NCBI RefSeq assembly: GCF_002343915.1
Contig: NZ_NETK01000002.1
Coordinates: forward strand, 372,001 to 436,000
Direction of reading: 5' to 3'
Length of the DNA stretch: 64,000 nucleotides
Source of the DNA: Nannocystis exedens
Lineage (GTDB): Bacteria > Myxococcota_A > Polyangia > Nannocystales > Nannocystaceae
The notes beneath the pieces were generated by a model, which saw nothing but the letters and a program-made list of their open reading frames with translations, was not told the origin of the DNA and ran no database searches. The translations under genes and the position numbers were made by a program. Below are positions 10,221 to 22,900 of the stretch, piece by piece (within the stretch, counting starts at the first letter, position 1; every line of letters begins with the position of its first letter).

Positions 10221-11156
10221 TCAGGTCTCGTCGTCGCGGCGCTCGCCGAGCAGGTGCTCGAGCAGGCGGTCGAGCTCGTCGAGGCTGCCGTAGGGGACCT
10301 CGATGGTGCCCGCGCCCTTCTTCTTCGCGTCGGAGCGCACGGCGACCTTGACGCCGAGGCTGCGGCGCAGGCGCTCCTCGAGGTCGCGGACGATCACCGC
10401 CCGCTTGTGCGTCTCCGGGTCGGGCTCGACCTCGGGCTCGGCGGGCCGGAGGCGCTCCCGGACCGCGCGCTCGACCGCGCGGACGCTGAGGCCCTTCTCG
10501 ATCGCCTCGTAGGCGAGGGACAGCATGTCGGCCGCGTGCTCGAGCGCGAGCAGGGCGCGGGCGTGACCCATGCTGAGGCGGCCGTCCTGCACGAGGTCTT
10601 GCACCTTGGAGGGCAGGCGGAGCAGGCGCAGCGCGTTGGCGACGGTGCTGCGGTCCTTGCTCAGGCGCTCGGCCAGCTGGTCCTGCGTGTAGCCGCGGAC
10701 GTCGATGAGCTGGCGGTAGGCCTGGGCCTCCTCGATCGGGGAGAGGTCGAGGCGCTGGAGGTTCTCGAGCACCGCGAGCTCGAGGCGGTCGCTCTCGGGC
10801 GTGTCGCGGACGACGGCCGGCAGCTCCTGCAGCCCGGCCAGCTGCGCGGCGCGCCAGCGGCGTTCACCGGCGACGAGGATGTAGTGCCCGGGGAGGCCGG
10901 GGTTGGGCGTCACGACCACCGGCTGCAAGAGCCCGTGGCGCTTGAGGCTGTCGGCCAGCTCGCGCAGCAGCACCGGCTCGAACTGTTTGCGCGGCTGGTC
11001 GGGGTTGGCCGCGATCTGTTCGATCGGCAAGGTGCGCAGCGTCGGGCCGGTGGTGGCGGCGACGGGTGTGTCAGCGGCGGCGGCCGGCGCCGGCGCCTGC
11101 GGGATCAGAGCGCCGAGGCCGCGGCCGAGGGCAGGGGGCCGTTTGGGGAGGTTCAC
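10221..11156 (-). CDS. parB: Chromosome partitioning protein ParB
   Basis: A 311-residue ParB/Spo0J protein. After a short N-terminus (KRPPALGRGLGALIPQ) and linker comes the ParB nuclease-like CTP-binding domain, with NPDQPRKQFE and the GERRWRAAQLAG box. The helix-turn-helix parS-reading domain includes YTQDQLAERLSKDRSTVANA. The C-terminal part (from RRSLGVKVAV) forms the dimer domain. The GTG start overlaps the parA stop (GTGA), so the two are coupled. ParB spreads on DNA around parS and is moved by ParA during segregation. I found no perfect parS (TGTTTCACGTGAAACA-like) site in the window. Confidence 0.95.
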   Translation of the reverse strand: MNLPKRPPALGRGLGALIPQAPAPAAAADTPVAATTGPTLRTLPIEQIAANPDQPRKQFEPVLLRELADSLKRHGLLQPVVVTPNPGLPGHYILVAGERRWRAAQLAGLQELPAVVRDTPESDRLELAVLENLQRLDLSPIEEAQAYRQLIDVRGYTQDQLAERLSKDRSTVANALRLLRLPSKVQDLVQDGRLSMGHARALLALEHAADMLSLAYEAIEKGLSVRAVERAVRERLRPAEPEVEPDPETHKRAVIVRDLEERLRRSLGVKVAVRSDAKKKGAGTIEVPYGSLDELDRLLEHLLGERRDDET

Positions 11157-11977
11157 GCGTCGGGCCTCGCTTCGATGCGGGACAGCAGCTCCTGGGCGAG
11201 GTCGAGGTAGGCGCGGGCGCCCTTGCTCTCGATGTCGTAGAGGAGGACCGGCTTGCCGTGGCTCGGGCTCTCGCTCAGGCGGACGTTGGGCGGGATGGCG
11301 GTGGCGAACACCTTGTCGGCGAAGTGCTGGCGGACCTCGGCGACGACCTGCTGCGCCAGGTTGGTGCGGCGGTCGAACATGCAGAAGACGATGCCCTCGA
11401 TCGCCAGGCGGGGGTTGAGCGCCGCGCGGACGCGTTCGATGGTGCCGGTCAGCGCGCCCAGACCCTCGAGCGAGAAGTACTTGGCCTGCATCGGGATCAG
11501 CACCGTGTCGGTGGCGACCAGCGCGTTGAGGGTGAGCAGGCCCAGCGACGGCGGGCAGTCGAGGATGACGAAGTCCCAGTCGAGCTCCGCCTCGGCCCGC
11601 TCCAGCGCGGCCCGGAGGACCGACTCGCGACCGTGGACGCCGACCAGCTCGATCTCCGCGCCGGTCAGGTCGGCCGAGGCGGGCACGACCTGCAGCGTCG
11701 GCAGCTCGGTCGGGTGGACCACGGCCTTGAGCGGGGCGGCGCCCAGCATCAGCTCGTAGGTGCCCTTGTCGACCTGGCCGCGGGGATAGCCGACCGCCGA
11801 GCTGGCGTTGCCCTGGGGGTCGAGATCGACGAGCAGGACCCTGCGCTCGGCTGCGGCCAGGCTGGCGGCGAGGTTGACGGCGGTGGTCGTCTTGCCCTCG
11901 CCGCCCTTTTGGTTGCTGACAGCGACGATCCGCGGTCGCCGCCGCGCGGGCGACCTCGATGCGGTGACCTTCGGCAC
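11153..11977 (-). CDS. parA: Chromosome partitioning ATPase ParA (Soj type)
   Basis: A 274-residue deviant Walker ATPase. The P-loop reads KGGEGKTTT, with a glutamate where most family members have valine. Other motifs are VLLVDLDPQGN (Walker A'), DFVILDCPPSLG (Walker B) and an adenine-binding C-terminus. ParA dimers bind the nucleoid and are released by ParB, which drives origin segregation. Two GTG starts are possible. I prefer 11977 because GGGAG lies seven bases upstream; 11995 would add six residues. It is divergent from a small hypothetical gene at 12091. Confidence 0.95.
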   Translation of the reverse strand: MPKVTASRSPARRRPRIVAVSNQKGGEGKTTTAVNLAASLAAAERRVLLVDLDPQGNASSAVGYPRGQVDKGTYELMLGAAPLKAVVHPTELPTLQVVPASADLTGAEIELVGVHGRESVLRAALERAEAELDWDFVILDCPPSLGLLTLNALVATDTVLIPMQAKYFSLEGLGALTGTIERVRAALNPRLAIEGIVFCMFDRRTNLAQQVVAEVRQHFADKVFATAIPPNVRLSESPSHGKPVLLYDIESKGARAYLDLAQELLSRIEARPDA

Positions 11978-12090
11978 GGGGCCACTCCCTACCACGGCCG
12001 GAGCCGCGCCGCTCGCCTGCGAAGAGGGAGGGGATGTGATTGGAGGTCGTTTTTTTGCCTACCATGTAGGATAAGACCTACAAGGTGGGC

Positions 12091-12264
12091 ATGAGCTACT
12101 ACCGCACCGCGTTCACCAGCTTCGAAGAGTTCCAGCGCGAGGCGCTCCGCAGCGACCGCGACGAGCTCGGCAAGGAAGAGCTCGAGCTCATCTATGACCT
12201 CGAGGACAGCGACAACCTGGTGCGGCCGGCCGCTCGTGCCCGTCGGCGACGGAGCCGCGAGTAA
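12091..12264 (+). CDS. Small hypothetical protein, 57 residues
   Basis: A short frame with an ATG preceded by AAGG at five bases and ending in TAA. The product has an aromatic N-terminus (MSYYRTAFTSFEEFQ), an acidic amphipathic middle (LGKEELELIYDLEDSD) and a strongly basic end (RARRRRSRE). It is transcribed away from parA. No family is recognised. The good ribosome binding site, charged structured sequence and position in the parA divergent gap suggest it is real. Comparison with relatives would settle this. Confidence 0.5.
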   Translation: MSYYRTAFTSFEEFQREALRSDRDELGKEELELIYDLEDSDNLVRPAARARRRRSRE

Positions 12265-12392
12265 GCCATGGCCGCGCTCACCGGAACCTTCGCCGCGAAC
12301 CCCATCGCGGCCGCCCAGGGGGGCGATCTGTCGACCCTGGTCCTCGGCGCCTCGAAGTTGATCGTGTTCGCGATCCTGAGCTGCGCCGTGAC

Positions 12393-13757
12393 TCAGAGCC
12401 CCGGGCTCGGCGCCGCGAAGTCCCAGCTCTCCGGCGCATCCGGTGCCTCCGGCGCAGCGCGGACCAGCGCGGCCTCCTGGGTCGCCGGGTCGGGCGCCGC
12501 CAGCGGGTCCGGCCAGGCGCGGTAGCTGCTCCGCAGCTCGCCCAGCTCGTCGCGCAGCGCGACCGCCTCGAAGTTGCCCAGCCCCGCGTTGGCGAGCGCG
12601 TTGTCGTCGGTCCGCAGGACCAGGGCGTCGCCGACAGGTCCTTCGTACAGGGATCCGACGAGCAGGGCCTTTCGGCCAGGTGCGAGACAGGTGCTCGGCG
12701 CACAGCCGCCGTCGCCGCTGACGTAGAGCAGGGGATCGGCGCCGGGCGCCCCGGGATCGATCGCATCGGCGAGCGTGAACGCGGCGAGATCGACGGCGCC
12801 GGGGCCGAGGTTCACGACCTCGACGAACTCGGCGTGCTTCTCCGTGCTGGCCGGCCCGGGCGGATTGCTGAGCACCTCGACGATCGCCAGCGTCGCCGGG
12901 AGCGGCGGGTCGCCCGTGCTGTCGTCGTCGCCGGGATCGGGCAGGTCGCCGGGACTCGGCACGCAGGCGATCCAGTCGCCCGCGCCGTGATTGTCGACGG
13001 CCGGGTCGACGCGGCACAGCGACTCGCCGGCGCCCGGTACCGCCGCGGGCGGGCCGCTCCACAGCGCGGGATCGTCGAAGGGCGCCGGCTGAGCGGCGCC
13101 GTAAAGGACGGCGTCGCCGAGGTTACCGTCCTGGTCGCGCAGGCCGACGGCGCCGTCGTCGTTGCGCAGGCCGCCGCTGTCGGCGAACGCCGCGCGCAGG
13201 ACCTCGCCCTCGCGCAGGACCGAAGGGACAGGTAGATCGGCCGGGCTGGCGTAGCGCAGCAGCAGCAGGCGTTCGCCGGGGTGTAGCACTTCGCCGCCGA
13301 TCCCGAGATCGCCCATCCACAGCTCGGGCCAGCTGCGCGCCGCGACGATCAGGCCGCCGAGGGTCAGCGGGGTGTCGCCGACGTGGGCGATCTCGACGAA
13401 CTCCGGGCTGGTGACGCCGCCGTCCTTGCCGTCGGGATCGGCCATCACCTCCGTGATCCGCAGCACGCTCAGGTCGATGCTCGGCTCGCCGCCCGTGTCC
13501 GTGAGGACAGGTCCTCCGGACCCTGTCCCGAAGGTCGAGGTGGGCTCGGGGAGCCCGAGATCGACCGGCGAGGCGCCCCAGTCGGTCAGGCTCGGCCAGG
13601 TGCTGGCCTCGACCGTGGTCGAGGTCCCGTCGCCGCTGCTGCCGGACGAGCTGGTCGAGGTGTCGGTCGGGACGCCGGCGGGCTGCGGACTCCAGGCGCC
13701 GCAAGCGGTCGCAAAGGCGAAGACGAGGAGGGGAGAGACGAGGTGTCGTGGATGCAC
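12393..13757 (-). CDS. Lipoprotein with two lamin-tail domains
   Basis: A 454-residue predicted outer-surface lipoprotein. The signal peptide ends in FATAC, and a Ser/Thr/Gly linker follows (TDTSTSSSGSSGDG). Two lamin-tail (LTD) domains are visible, one starting near LRITEVMADPDG and one near LAIVEVLSNPPG. Each has the EFVEI/EFVEV core strand and a following hydrophobic strand. LTD domains in bacterial exported proteins are usually adhesive or attached to nucleases; no catalytic domain is seen here. The GTG start at 13757 is chosen because it gives a compact signal peptide; the frame stays open to 13817. Dispersed repeat arms lie inside the gene at 13505-13528. Confidence 0.75.
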   Translation of the reverse strand: MHPRHLVSPLLVFAFATACGAWSPQPAGVPTDTSTSSSGSSGDGTSTTVEASTWPSLTDWGASPVDLGLPEPTSTFGTGSGGPVLTDTGGEPSIDLSVLRITEVMADPDGKDGGVTSPEFVEIAHVGDTPLTLGGLIVAARSWPELWMGDLGIGGEVLHPGERLLLLRYASPADLPVPSVLREGEVLRAAFADSGGLRNDDGAVGLRDQDGNLGDAVLYGAAQPAPFDDPALWSGPPAAVPGAGESLCRVDPAVDNHGAGDWIACVPSPGDLPDPGDDDSTGDPPLPATLAIVEVLSNPPGPASTEKHAEFVEVVNLGPGAVDLAAFTLADAIDPGAPGADPLLYVSGDGGCAPSTCLAPGRKALLVGSLYEGPVGDALVLRTDDNALANAGLGNFEAVALRDELGELRSSYRAWPDPLAAPDPATQEAALVRAAPEAPDAPESWDFAAPSPGL

Positions 13758-13912
13758 ACCCCGAGGTCGTGGTTCGCAGGGTCCGCTTTGCAGCCCGAAC
13801 GCGAATTTCCCTGGCACGGGCCCGTGAGCCGGCGCGCCAACCCGCGTTGGCCCCGACCGCCGCTTCGTCGCGTGCCCGGTGGGCCGGCCCCGCCCAACCC
13901 GCGTCGGGGCGC

Positions 13913-15742
13913 TCAGCCGAGCGCGTAGTCCTTGAGCTTGCGGTAGAGCGTGGTGCGATCGATGCCGAGGAGCGCGGCGGCGCGGGCCTTGTTGCCGTCG
14001 GTGGCCGCGAGGGCGCCGAGGATCGCCTCGCGCTCGAGCTCCGCCAGCGGGCGCACCAGCCGTGCATCGGGAGGGGCCTCGGCCGGGGCGATCGGCGCGG
14101 CGCGCATCAGCTCGGGCGGGAGATCGTCGAGGTCGAGGATCGGGCCGTCGCCGAGGACCATGGCCCGCTCGATGACGTTGCGGAGCTCGCGGACGTTGCC
14201 GGGCCAGCGGTACCGCGTCAGTACCTCGAGCGCGGCCGGCGAGACGTCGGTGATCCGCCGGCCGAGGCTCTCGCCGAACAGTTTTGCGAAGTGCAGGGCG
14301 AGCCGCGGGATGTCGTCACGACGCTCGCGCAGCGGCGGGATGGTCGTCTGGATGACGCTGAGCCGGTACAGGAGATCTTCACGGAATCGCCCGGATTCGA
14401 CCATCTGCGGCAGGTTGCGGTGGGTGGCGGCGATCAGGCGCACGTCGACCGAGAGCTCCTTGGTGCCGCCGACCCGGGTGAGCGTGCGGTTCTCGAGCAC
14501 GCGGAGCATCCGCGCCTGCGCTGGCAGGCTGAGCTCGCCGATCTCGTCCATGAACAGCGTGCCGCCGTGGGCACGCACGAACACGCCTTCGTGCTGGCTG
14601 ACCGCGCCGGTGAAGGCCCCTTTCTCGTGGCCGAACAGCTCGCTCTCGAGCAAGCCCTCCGGGATCGCGGCACAATTGACGGCGACGAAGGGCTTGGCCG
14701 CGCGCGGCGACAGGGCGTGGACCATGCCGGCGGCGAGCTCCTTGCCGGTGCCGCTCTCGCCGAACAACAGCACCGTGGTCGGCGTGGCCGCGACGCGCTC
14801 GAGGAACACGTGGAGGCGCTGGATCGCGGGCGAATTGCCGATGATCTGGCCCGGGGCAGAACCTGACTTCTGAGACAGCTTCGCGGCGGCCGTGAGCTGC
14901 TGCCGCTCGCCGGCGCTCTCGCCGCTGGCGCTGACGAGCTGGGCGGCGCAGACCAGCAGGAGCAGCGCTTGCTCGTCGTAGGTGGCCCGCACGGCGCGCG
15001 GCGCGTCCCACTCGGCGTAGAAGATGAGCCCCTCCGCCGGGGCGGCCATGGCTCCGACGATCCCGCGCAACTGCACGCTGCGGCGGTCGGCGAGGTCGGG
15101 CTCGGCGAGCACGTCGCGCAGCAGGAAGCCGCGGCGCTCGCGGAGCACCCGGGCGAGCAGGGCGGGCGAGAGGGCCAGGTCGCAGACGGGGCCGGCGCTG
15201 GCGCTGCTGAGGATGTCGCTGCCGTCGGGGCTGAGGAGCAGCGCCCGCGTCGCCGGCAGGGCCTCCAGGGCCCACGCCGTGGCGGCGCGGAACACCCCCG
15301 GCAACGAGCCGCAGCGGGCCAGCTTGTCGCCGAGGGCCGCCAGCGCCGCCAGGCGGTTGCGGCCCTCGGGGCTGGAGATCGCCCGCGCCGCATCGAGCTC
15401 GACCGTGCCGCGGACCGGCGCGGCGGGCTCGGGCGCGGCGAAGCCGAGGGTGGTGTTGCCGAGGGTGAAGGCCGCGCCCGGTGCCAGCTCCTGACCCGCT
15501 TTCAGCGCCAGGCGCTGGCCCTCGGCGACGCTCCATACGGGGTTGACGCCGGCGACTTCGACGACGCGGAGGCGGCCGGCGGCGCGATCGAGCTGAATGG
15601 TGAGGTGATGGCGCGAGACCGCCCCGTCGCCGAGTTGCAGGCCCTCGCCCTGGCCGCGGCCGATCGTCAGCGGCCCGTCGCCGAGCTCGAGCTGTCGCCC
15701 GCGATCCGGTCCGGCCTGGACGATGAGCAGGAAAGGAGGCAC
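13913..15742 (-). CDS. FHA-GAF-AAA+ sigma-54 dependent transcriptional activator
   Basis: A 609-residue enhancer-binding protein. An FHA domain (about residues 1-105, with IGRGQ and SRHHLTI) is followed by a GAF-like sensory region (about 130-275). The AAA+ domain has Walker A GESGTGKE near 327, the sigma-54 contact loop GAFTGA near 375, and Walker B TLFMDEIGEL. A Fis-type helix-turn-helix ends the protein (NKARAAALLGIDRTTLYRKL). The FHA module implies control by Ser/Thr phosphorylation, a design common in myxobacteria. GTG start; a TATAGT hexamer ends eight bases upstream. It is divergent from lon. Target promoters are unknown. Confidence 0.93.
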   Translation of the reverse strand: MPPFLLIVQAGPDRGRQLELGDGPLTIGRGQGEGLQLGDGAVSRHHLTIQLDRAAGRLRVVEVAGVNPVWSVAEGQRLALKAGQELAPGAAFTLGNTTLGFAAPEPAAPVRGTVELDAARAISSPEGRNRLAALAALGDKLARCGSLPGVFRAATAWALEALPATRALLLSPDGSDILSSASAGPVCDLALSPALLARVLRERRGFLLRDVLAEPDLADRRSVQLRGIVGAMAAPAEGLIFYAEWDAPRAVRATYDEQALLLLVCAAQLVSASGESAGERQQLTAAAKLSQKSGSAPGQIIGNSPAIQRLHVFLERVAATPTTVLLFGESGTGKELAAGMVHALSPRAAKPFVAVNCAAIPEGLLESELFGHEKGAFTGAVSQHEGVFVRAHGGTLFMDEIGELSLPAQARMLRVLENRTLTRVGGTKELSVDVRLIAATHRNLPQMVESGRFREDLLYRLSVIQTTIPPLRERRDDIPRLALHFAKLFGESLGRRITDVSPAALEVLTRYRWPGNVRELRNVIERAMVLGDGPILDLDDLPPELMRAAPIAPAEAPPDARLVRPLAELEREAILGALAATDGNKARAAALLGIDRTTLYRKLKDYALG

Positions 15743-15900
15743 TTCCCGCGACTATAACATCGCCGCTGCGCCCGGCCGGGGCGCGCGCCGATTCTCGCGG
15801 AGTGTCGGCGAAATTGACGACACGTCCGTCCCCGCCCGAGACCGCAAATTCCGTTCTCCGGGCCACGAATCAGCCGTCCGCGCGCGTGGAACTCGCGTGG

Positions 15901-15928
15901 TTGACAGCCTAGGGCCGAGTGTTACGTT
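15901..15928 (+). promoter_or_regulatory. Promoter of lon
   Basis: TTGACA (15901-15906), a 16-base spacer and TACGTT (15923-15928). The predicted start point is near 15935, leaving a leader of only about six bases before the GTG at 15941. No Shine-Dalgarno is present, so the message would be nearly leaderless. Confidence 0.65.
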
Positions 15929-15940
15929 TCCGGCACTCTT

Positions 15941-18391
<2,451 letters not shown>

Positions 18392-18407
18392 GCGCGGGTT
18401 TTGCGGA

Positions 18408-18450
18408 CCGCGGGGCCCTGGGAGTCGCATCCCAGGCCCGCGGCCTTTGT
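18408..18450 (+). terminator. Probable terminator after lon
   Basis: CCGCGGG..CCTGGGA pairs with TCCCAGG..CCCGCGG (18408-18423 with 18430-18443) around a six-base loop with a small bulge. CCTTTGT follows. This is a strong hairpin with a weak T-tract. Confidence 0.55.
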
Positions 18451-18545
18451 GTGCGCGCGCCGCCGAGTTTGCTCGGTCGCTTGAGGCGCTGCGGCACGGT
18501 GCATTTTTCGGGCCCTGCCGCCTGCTCGGGCCGCTCGGCGGCCGA

Positions 18546-18573
18546 TTGACATGCGAGAACCGGGCCTTACTCT
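18546..18573 (+). promoter_or_regulatory. Promoter of dnaK
   Basis: TTGACA (18546-18551), a 16-base spacer and TACTCT (18568-18573). The start point would be near 18580, leaving about 90 bases of leader. No CIRCE inverted repeat (TTAGCACTC-type) was seen, so HrcA control is not indicated. Confidence 0.6.
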
Positions 18574-18670
18574 GCGCCCGTAACGCTTCCCGGCCTTGTG
18601 GCTCGAGTGGGAAGCAGAAGTCCCCCCGGCCCGTACGGGCCACAAGTCCGAGAAAGGTCAGAGTTCCACA

Positions 18671-20608
<1,938 letters not shown>

Positions 20609-20626
20609 CGCGCTCCGGCGCGCATC

Positions 20627-20665
20627 GGGCCGAGTCCCTCGCGGGGCTCGGCCCTTTTCGCTTTC
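20627..20665 (+). terminator. Rho-independent terminator after dnaK
   Basis: A 12-bp stem, GGGCCGAGTCCC with GGGGCTCGGCCC (one G-T pair), around a TCGC loop, followed by TTTTCGCTTT. It begins 19 bases after the dnaK stop. Confidence 0.8.
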
Positions 20666-20881
20666 TAGCCCCGCCCAGGCCCGGTCTCGCGTCGGTCTCC
20701 GGCGCTTGCGGCCGCGCTGCCGACGGTGAGCGGCGCGAGAGACAGCGGGGGACCTCTGCTCGGTCTCGCCGGAGTTCGCGGCGGTCGCCGGTCTGCAACC
20801 ACGGAGGCGGCTCCACGCGCGCCAGCGCGAGTTTGCCCGTCTTTGGACAGCGCGACGCGGACGGACTAAAAGAATGAGGGT

Positions 20882-21751
20882 ATGCGTCGTCGCGCGAAGG
20901 CCGTCGCTGCGCTCGCGTTCGGGCTCGTCCTCACCAGCTGCGCCGGTCCCAACCTCTGGACCGACGGTACCAGCGTCTCGACCGGCCTGTCGAGCCATGG
21001 CCGCCTGCGTCGTCCGGCGAAGCTAGAGCTGACGGGCAGCGGCTTCACGGTGCCCGAGCGCTGGACGAAGCGCGGGTTCCAGTACGGCACCGAGGAGCTG
21101 GTCGCGGCGCTCGGCCGCGCGGCCAAGACGGTGCGCGGCGCGTCCAAGAAGGCCACGCTCGGCATCGCCGACCTCAGCCCGCAGCGCGGCGGCAAGTCGA
21201 AGTGGCACAGCAGCCACCAGAGCGGCCGCGACGTCGACCTGATCTTCTATAGCGTCGACGAGCAGGGCAAGTCGCTGGCGCCCCCGGAGAACGACATGAT
21301 CCGCTACGACGGCGAGGGCAAGCCGTACGTCCGCGGCAAGGGCACTTACAACGACCCGATCTGGCAGCAGCGCCGCTTCGACACCGCCCGCAACTGGGCC
21401 CTCGTCGAGGCGCTGCTCAGCGACGCGACCATCCGCGTGCAGTGGATCTTCGTGTCGCAGCCGCTCGAGGACCGGCTCCTCGAGTACGCGACGCGCCACA
21501 AAAAGCCGCGCTGGCTCATCGAGTACGCGCGCGCCGTGATGTACGATCCGCCCGACGCGCCGACCCACAGCGACCACTTCCACGTGCGGATCTACTGCCC
21601 GCGCGACGACCGGTTCCACGGCTGCGTCGACCGGGGCGTGGTCTGGCAGCACGAGAAGAAGGCGTACAAGTACGGCGGCCCCGAGCGCTACGATCCGATC
21701 GCGTGGCGCTCGCTGGCGTCGCTGTCGGCCATCGCCCTCGCGCCAGGCTGA
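20882..21751 (+). CDS. MepA-type murein endopeptidase lipoprotein
   Basis: A 289-residue exported protein with a lipobox (LVLTSC), so probably anchored to the outer membrane. It matches the penicillin-insensitive murein endopeptidase (LAS superfamily, peptidase M74) fold. The zinc and catalytic residues are visible in HSSHQSGRDVDL and in HSDHFHVRIYCP near the C-terminus. It should cut D-alanyl to meso-DAP crosslinks in peptidoglycan. ACTAAAAG lies just upstream of the ATG as a possible -10. The last 168 bases of the gene are duplicated in decayed form directly downstream. Confidence 0.88.
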   Translation: MRRRAKAVAALAFGLVLTSCAGPNLWTDGTSVSTGLSSHGRLRRPAKLELTGSGFTVPERWTKRGFQYGTEELVAALGRAAKTVRGASKKATLGIADLSPQRGGKSKWHSSHQSGRDVDLIFYSVDEQGKSLAPPENDMIRYDGEGKPYVRGKGTYNDPIWQQRRFDTARNWALVEALLSDATIRVQWIFVSQPLEDRLLEYATRHKKPRWLIEYARAVMYDPPDAPTHSDHFHVRIYCPRDDRFHGCVDRGVVWQHEKKAYKYGGPERYDPIAWRSLASLSAIALAPG

Positions 21752-21755
21752 ACGC

Positions 21756-21911
21756 GTGCGGACCTACTGCCCGCGCAACGACCGGTTCCACGGCTGCATC
21801 GACCGAGGGTGACCTCGCAGCACGAGAAGAAGGTACGGCAGCCGCGAGCGACGATCCGTGCGCGTGCGCTCGCTGGCGTCGCTGTCGGCCATCGCCTTCG
21901 CGCCAGGATGA
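21756..21911 (+). pseudogene. Decayed tandem copy of the endopeptidase 3' end
   Basis: This stretch repeats the end of the preceding gene (21584-21751) with substitutions and small deletions. Both begin GTGCGGA.CTACTGCCCGCGC, share CACGAGAAGAAGG, and end with CTCGCTGGCGTCGCTGTCGG followed by a TGA. The first in-frame stop arises where the parent reads GCGTGG (GGGTGA here), so the copy cannot encode the domain. It starts four bases after the real stop codon, which suggests a tandem duplication that then decayed. Confidence 0.8.
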
Positions 21912-22192
21912 ACCCGCCGAGCGCGTCGGTTGACGACGGCCCGCGGCAGCGAGGCCAAGTCGTCGAACGACAGGTCGAACGAGCCTGTCCTTCAGGACAG
22001 CTGCGAGCACGATCCCCACGGCGGGCCGTCGCGCGTGGCTCCCGATGTGCTCGTGCACCCGCGGGTCGCGCGCCCAGGAGGGAGCGCGGCGCGAGTCGGC
22101 GAGGCGGCCGGTGCGCTTGATTTGTGCCGTCGCGCCGAGCGAGCGACGCTCGTGTCGGAGCGCCCCACGAGCGGTCGCAGGTGGCGCGGCGT

Positions 22193-22764
22193 CTCGCAAC
22201 TTGCGAGCCCGTGACCGTAGAGGTTAGAGGGCGGCGGCCCTCCATCCGAGCGGCGCGCGCCCGCGAGCACTGGGCTTGCGAGCTGCGCGCGGTCGATGCC
22301 GGCTCGCAAGTTGCGAGCGGTCGAGCGGGGGGTCGTAAGGTGCGAGCGGCCGAGTCGCCCGGACCGGTCGAGCGCTCCTGGGCTCGCATGTGGCGAGCGG
22401 CGCGGAGCGCTGGTGGGGACCGCAACTTGCGAGCGAGCAGCGGCCCGGGCTCGGAGGTTGCGAGCCGACCTGCCGAGCTGGGCGGCGACGACTCGCAAGT
22501 TGCGAGCGCGGCATCCCTCCTCGCAAGTTGCGAGCGCGGCATCCCTCCTCGCAAGTTGCGAGCGTGGCGCTCGAGGCCGCGGTCGGCGAGGGTCGGGCGG
22601 GCAGGCAGCGCGGCGTTCGAGACCTCGGCGGGCGACGGGTGGGACGCGGCGAGGGCGAGCTCGCAAGTTGCGAGCCGCTCCTGCCTCCTCGCGTCTCGCG
22701 TGCGCGGCGTTCGAGGCCTCGGTCGGTGAGCGTCGAGCGGGCAGGGGGACTCGCAAATTGCGAG
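22193..22764. repeat. Array of the 15-bp palindrome CTCGCAA(S)TTGCGAG
   Basis: Full copies lie at 22193-22207, 22303-22317, 22492-22506, 22520-22534, 22548-22562, 22660-22674 and 22750-22764, the last with a central A. Degenerate or half copies are at 22383-22397 and 22421-22433. Three copies (22492, 22520, 22548) sit exactly 28 bp apart with the same 13-bp filler (CGCGGCATCCCTC), so they form a small tandem repeat. Confidence 0.85.
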
Positions 22765-22833
22765 ATCCGTAGCTCGGGCCTCGCGTCGCGGAGCGAGATC
22801 TGCGAGCGCGGCTGGCCGACCGGGCGGAGGACG

Positions 22834-22900
22834 GCAAGTCGGCTCGGCGAGCCGACTTGCGAGCGTGTGCATCTCGGAAGTCGGCTCGCCGAGCCGACTT
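22834..22900. repeat. Two related long inverted repeats
   Basis: GCAAGTCGGCTCG and CGAGCCGACTTGC flank one base at 22834-22860, a perfect 13-bp inverted repeat. At 22878-22900 the shorter AAGTCGGCTCG and CGAGCCGACTT repeat flanks one base. The two share the same core. Confidence 0.85.

Noticed and set aside
9956..10351. Frame starting with a hydrophobic segment in the folD-parB gap
   Set aside because: It runs through a dispersed repeat and far into parB antisense; AAGGA upstream is its only support.
10221..12065. One long frame apparently fusing an N-terminal region to ParB
   Set aside because: The upstream part is a shadow of parA; ParB starts at the GTG overlapping the parA stop.
10214..12090. 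parS or replication origin near parAB
   Set aside because: No TGTTTCACGTGAAACA-like site and only a single weak DnaA-box-like string (TTATCCTAC) were seen.
12268..12525. 85-residue frame after the small parA-side gene
   Set aside because: Its second half overlaps the lamin-tail gene antisense and is low-complexity Ala/Ser/Gly; no clear ribosome binding site.
22492..22562. CRISPR-like spacing of palindromic repeats
   Set aside because: The spacers between the three copies are identical, not unique, the repeat is only 15 bp and no cas gene is present; it is a tandem repeat.
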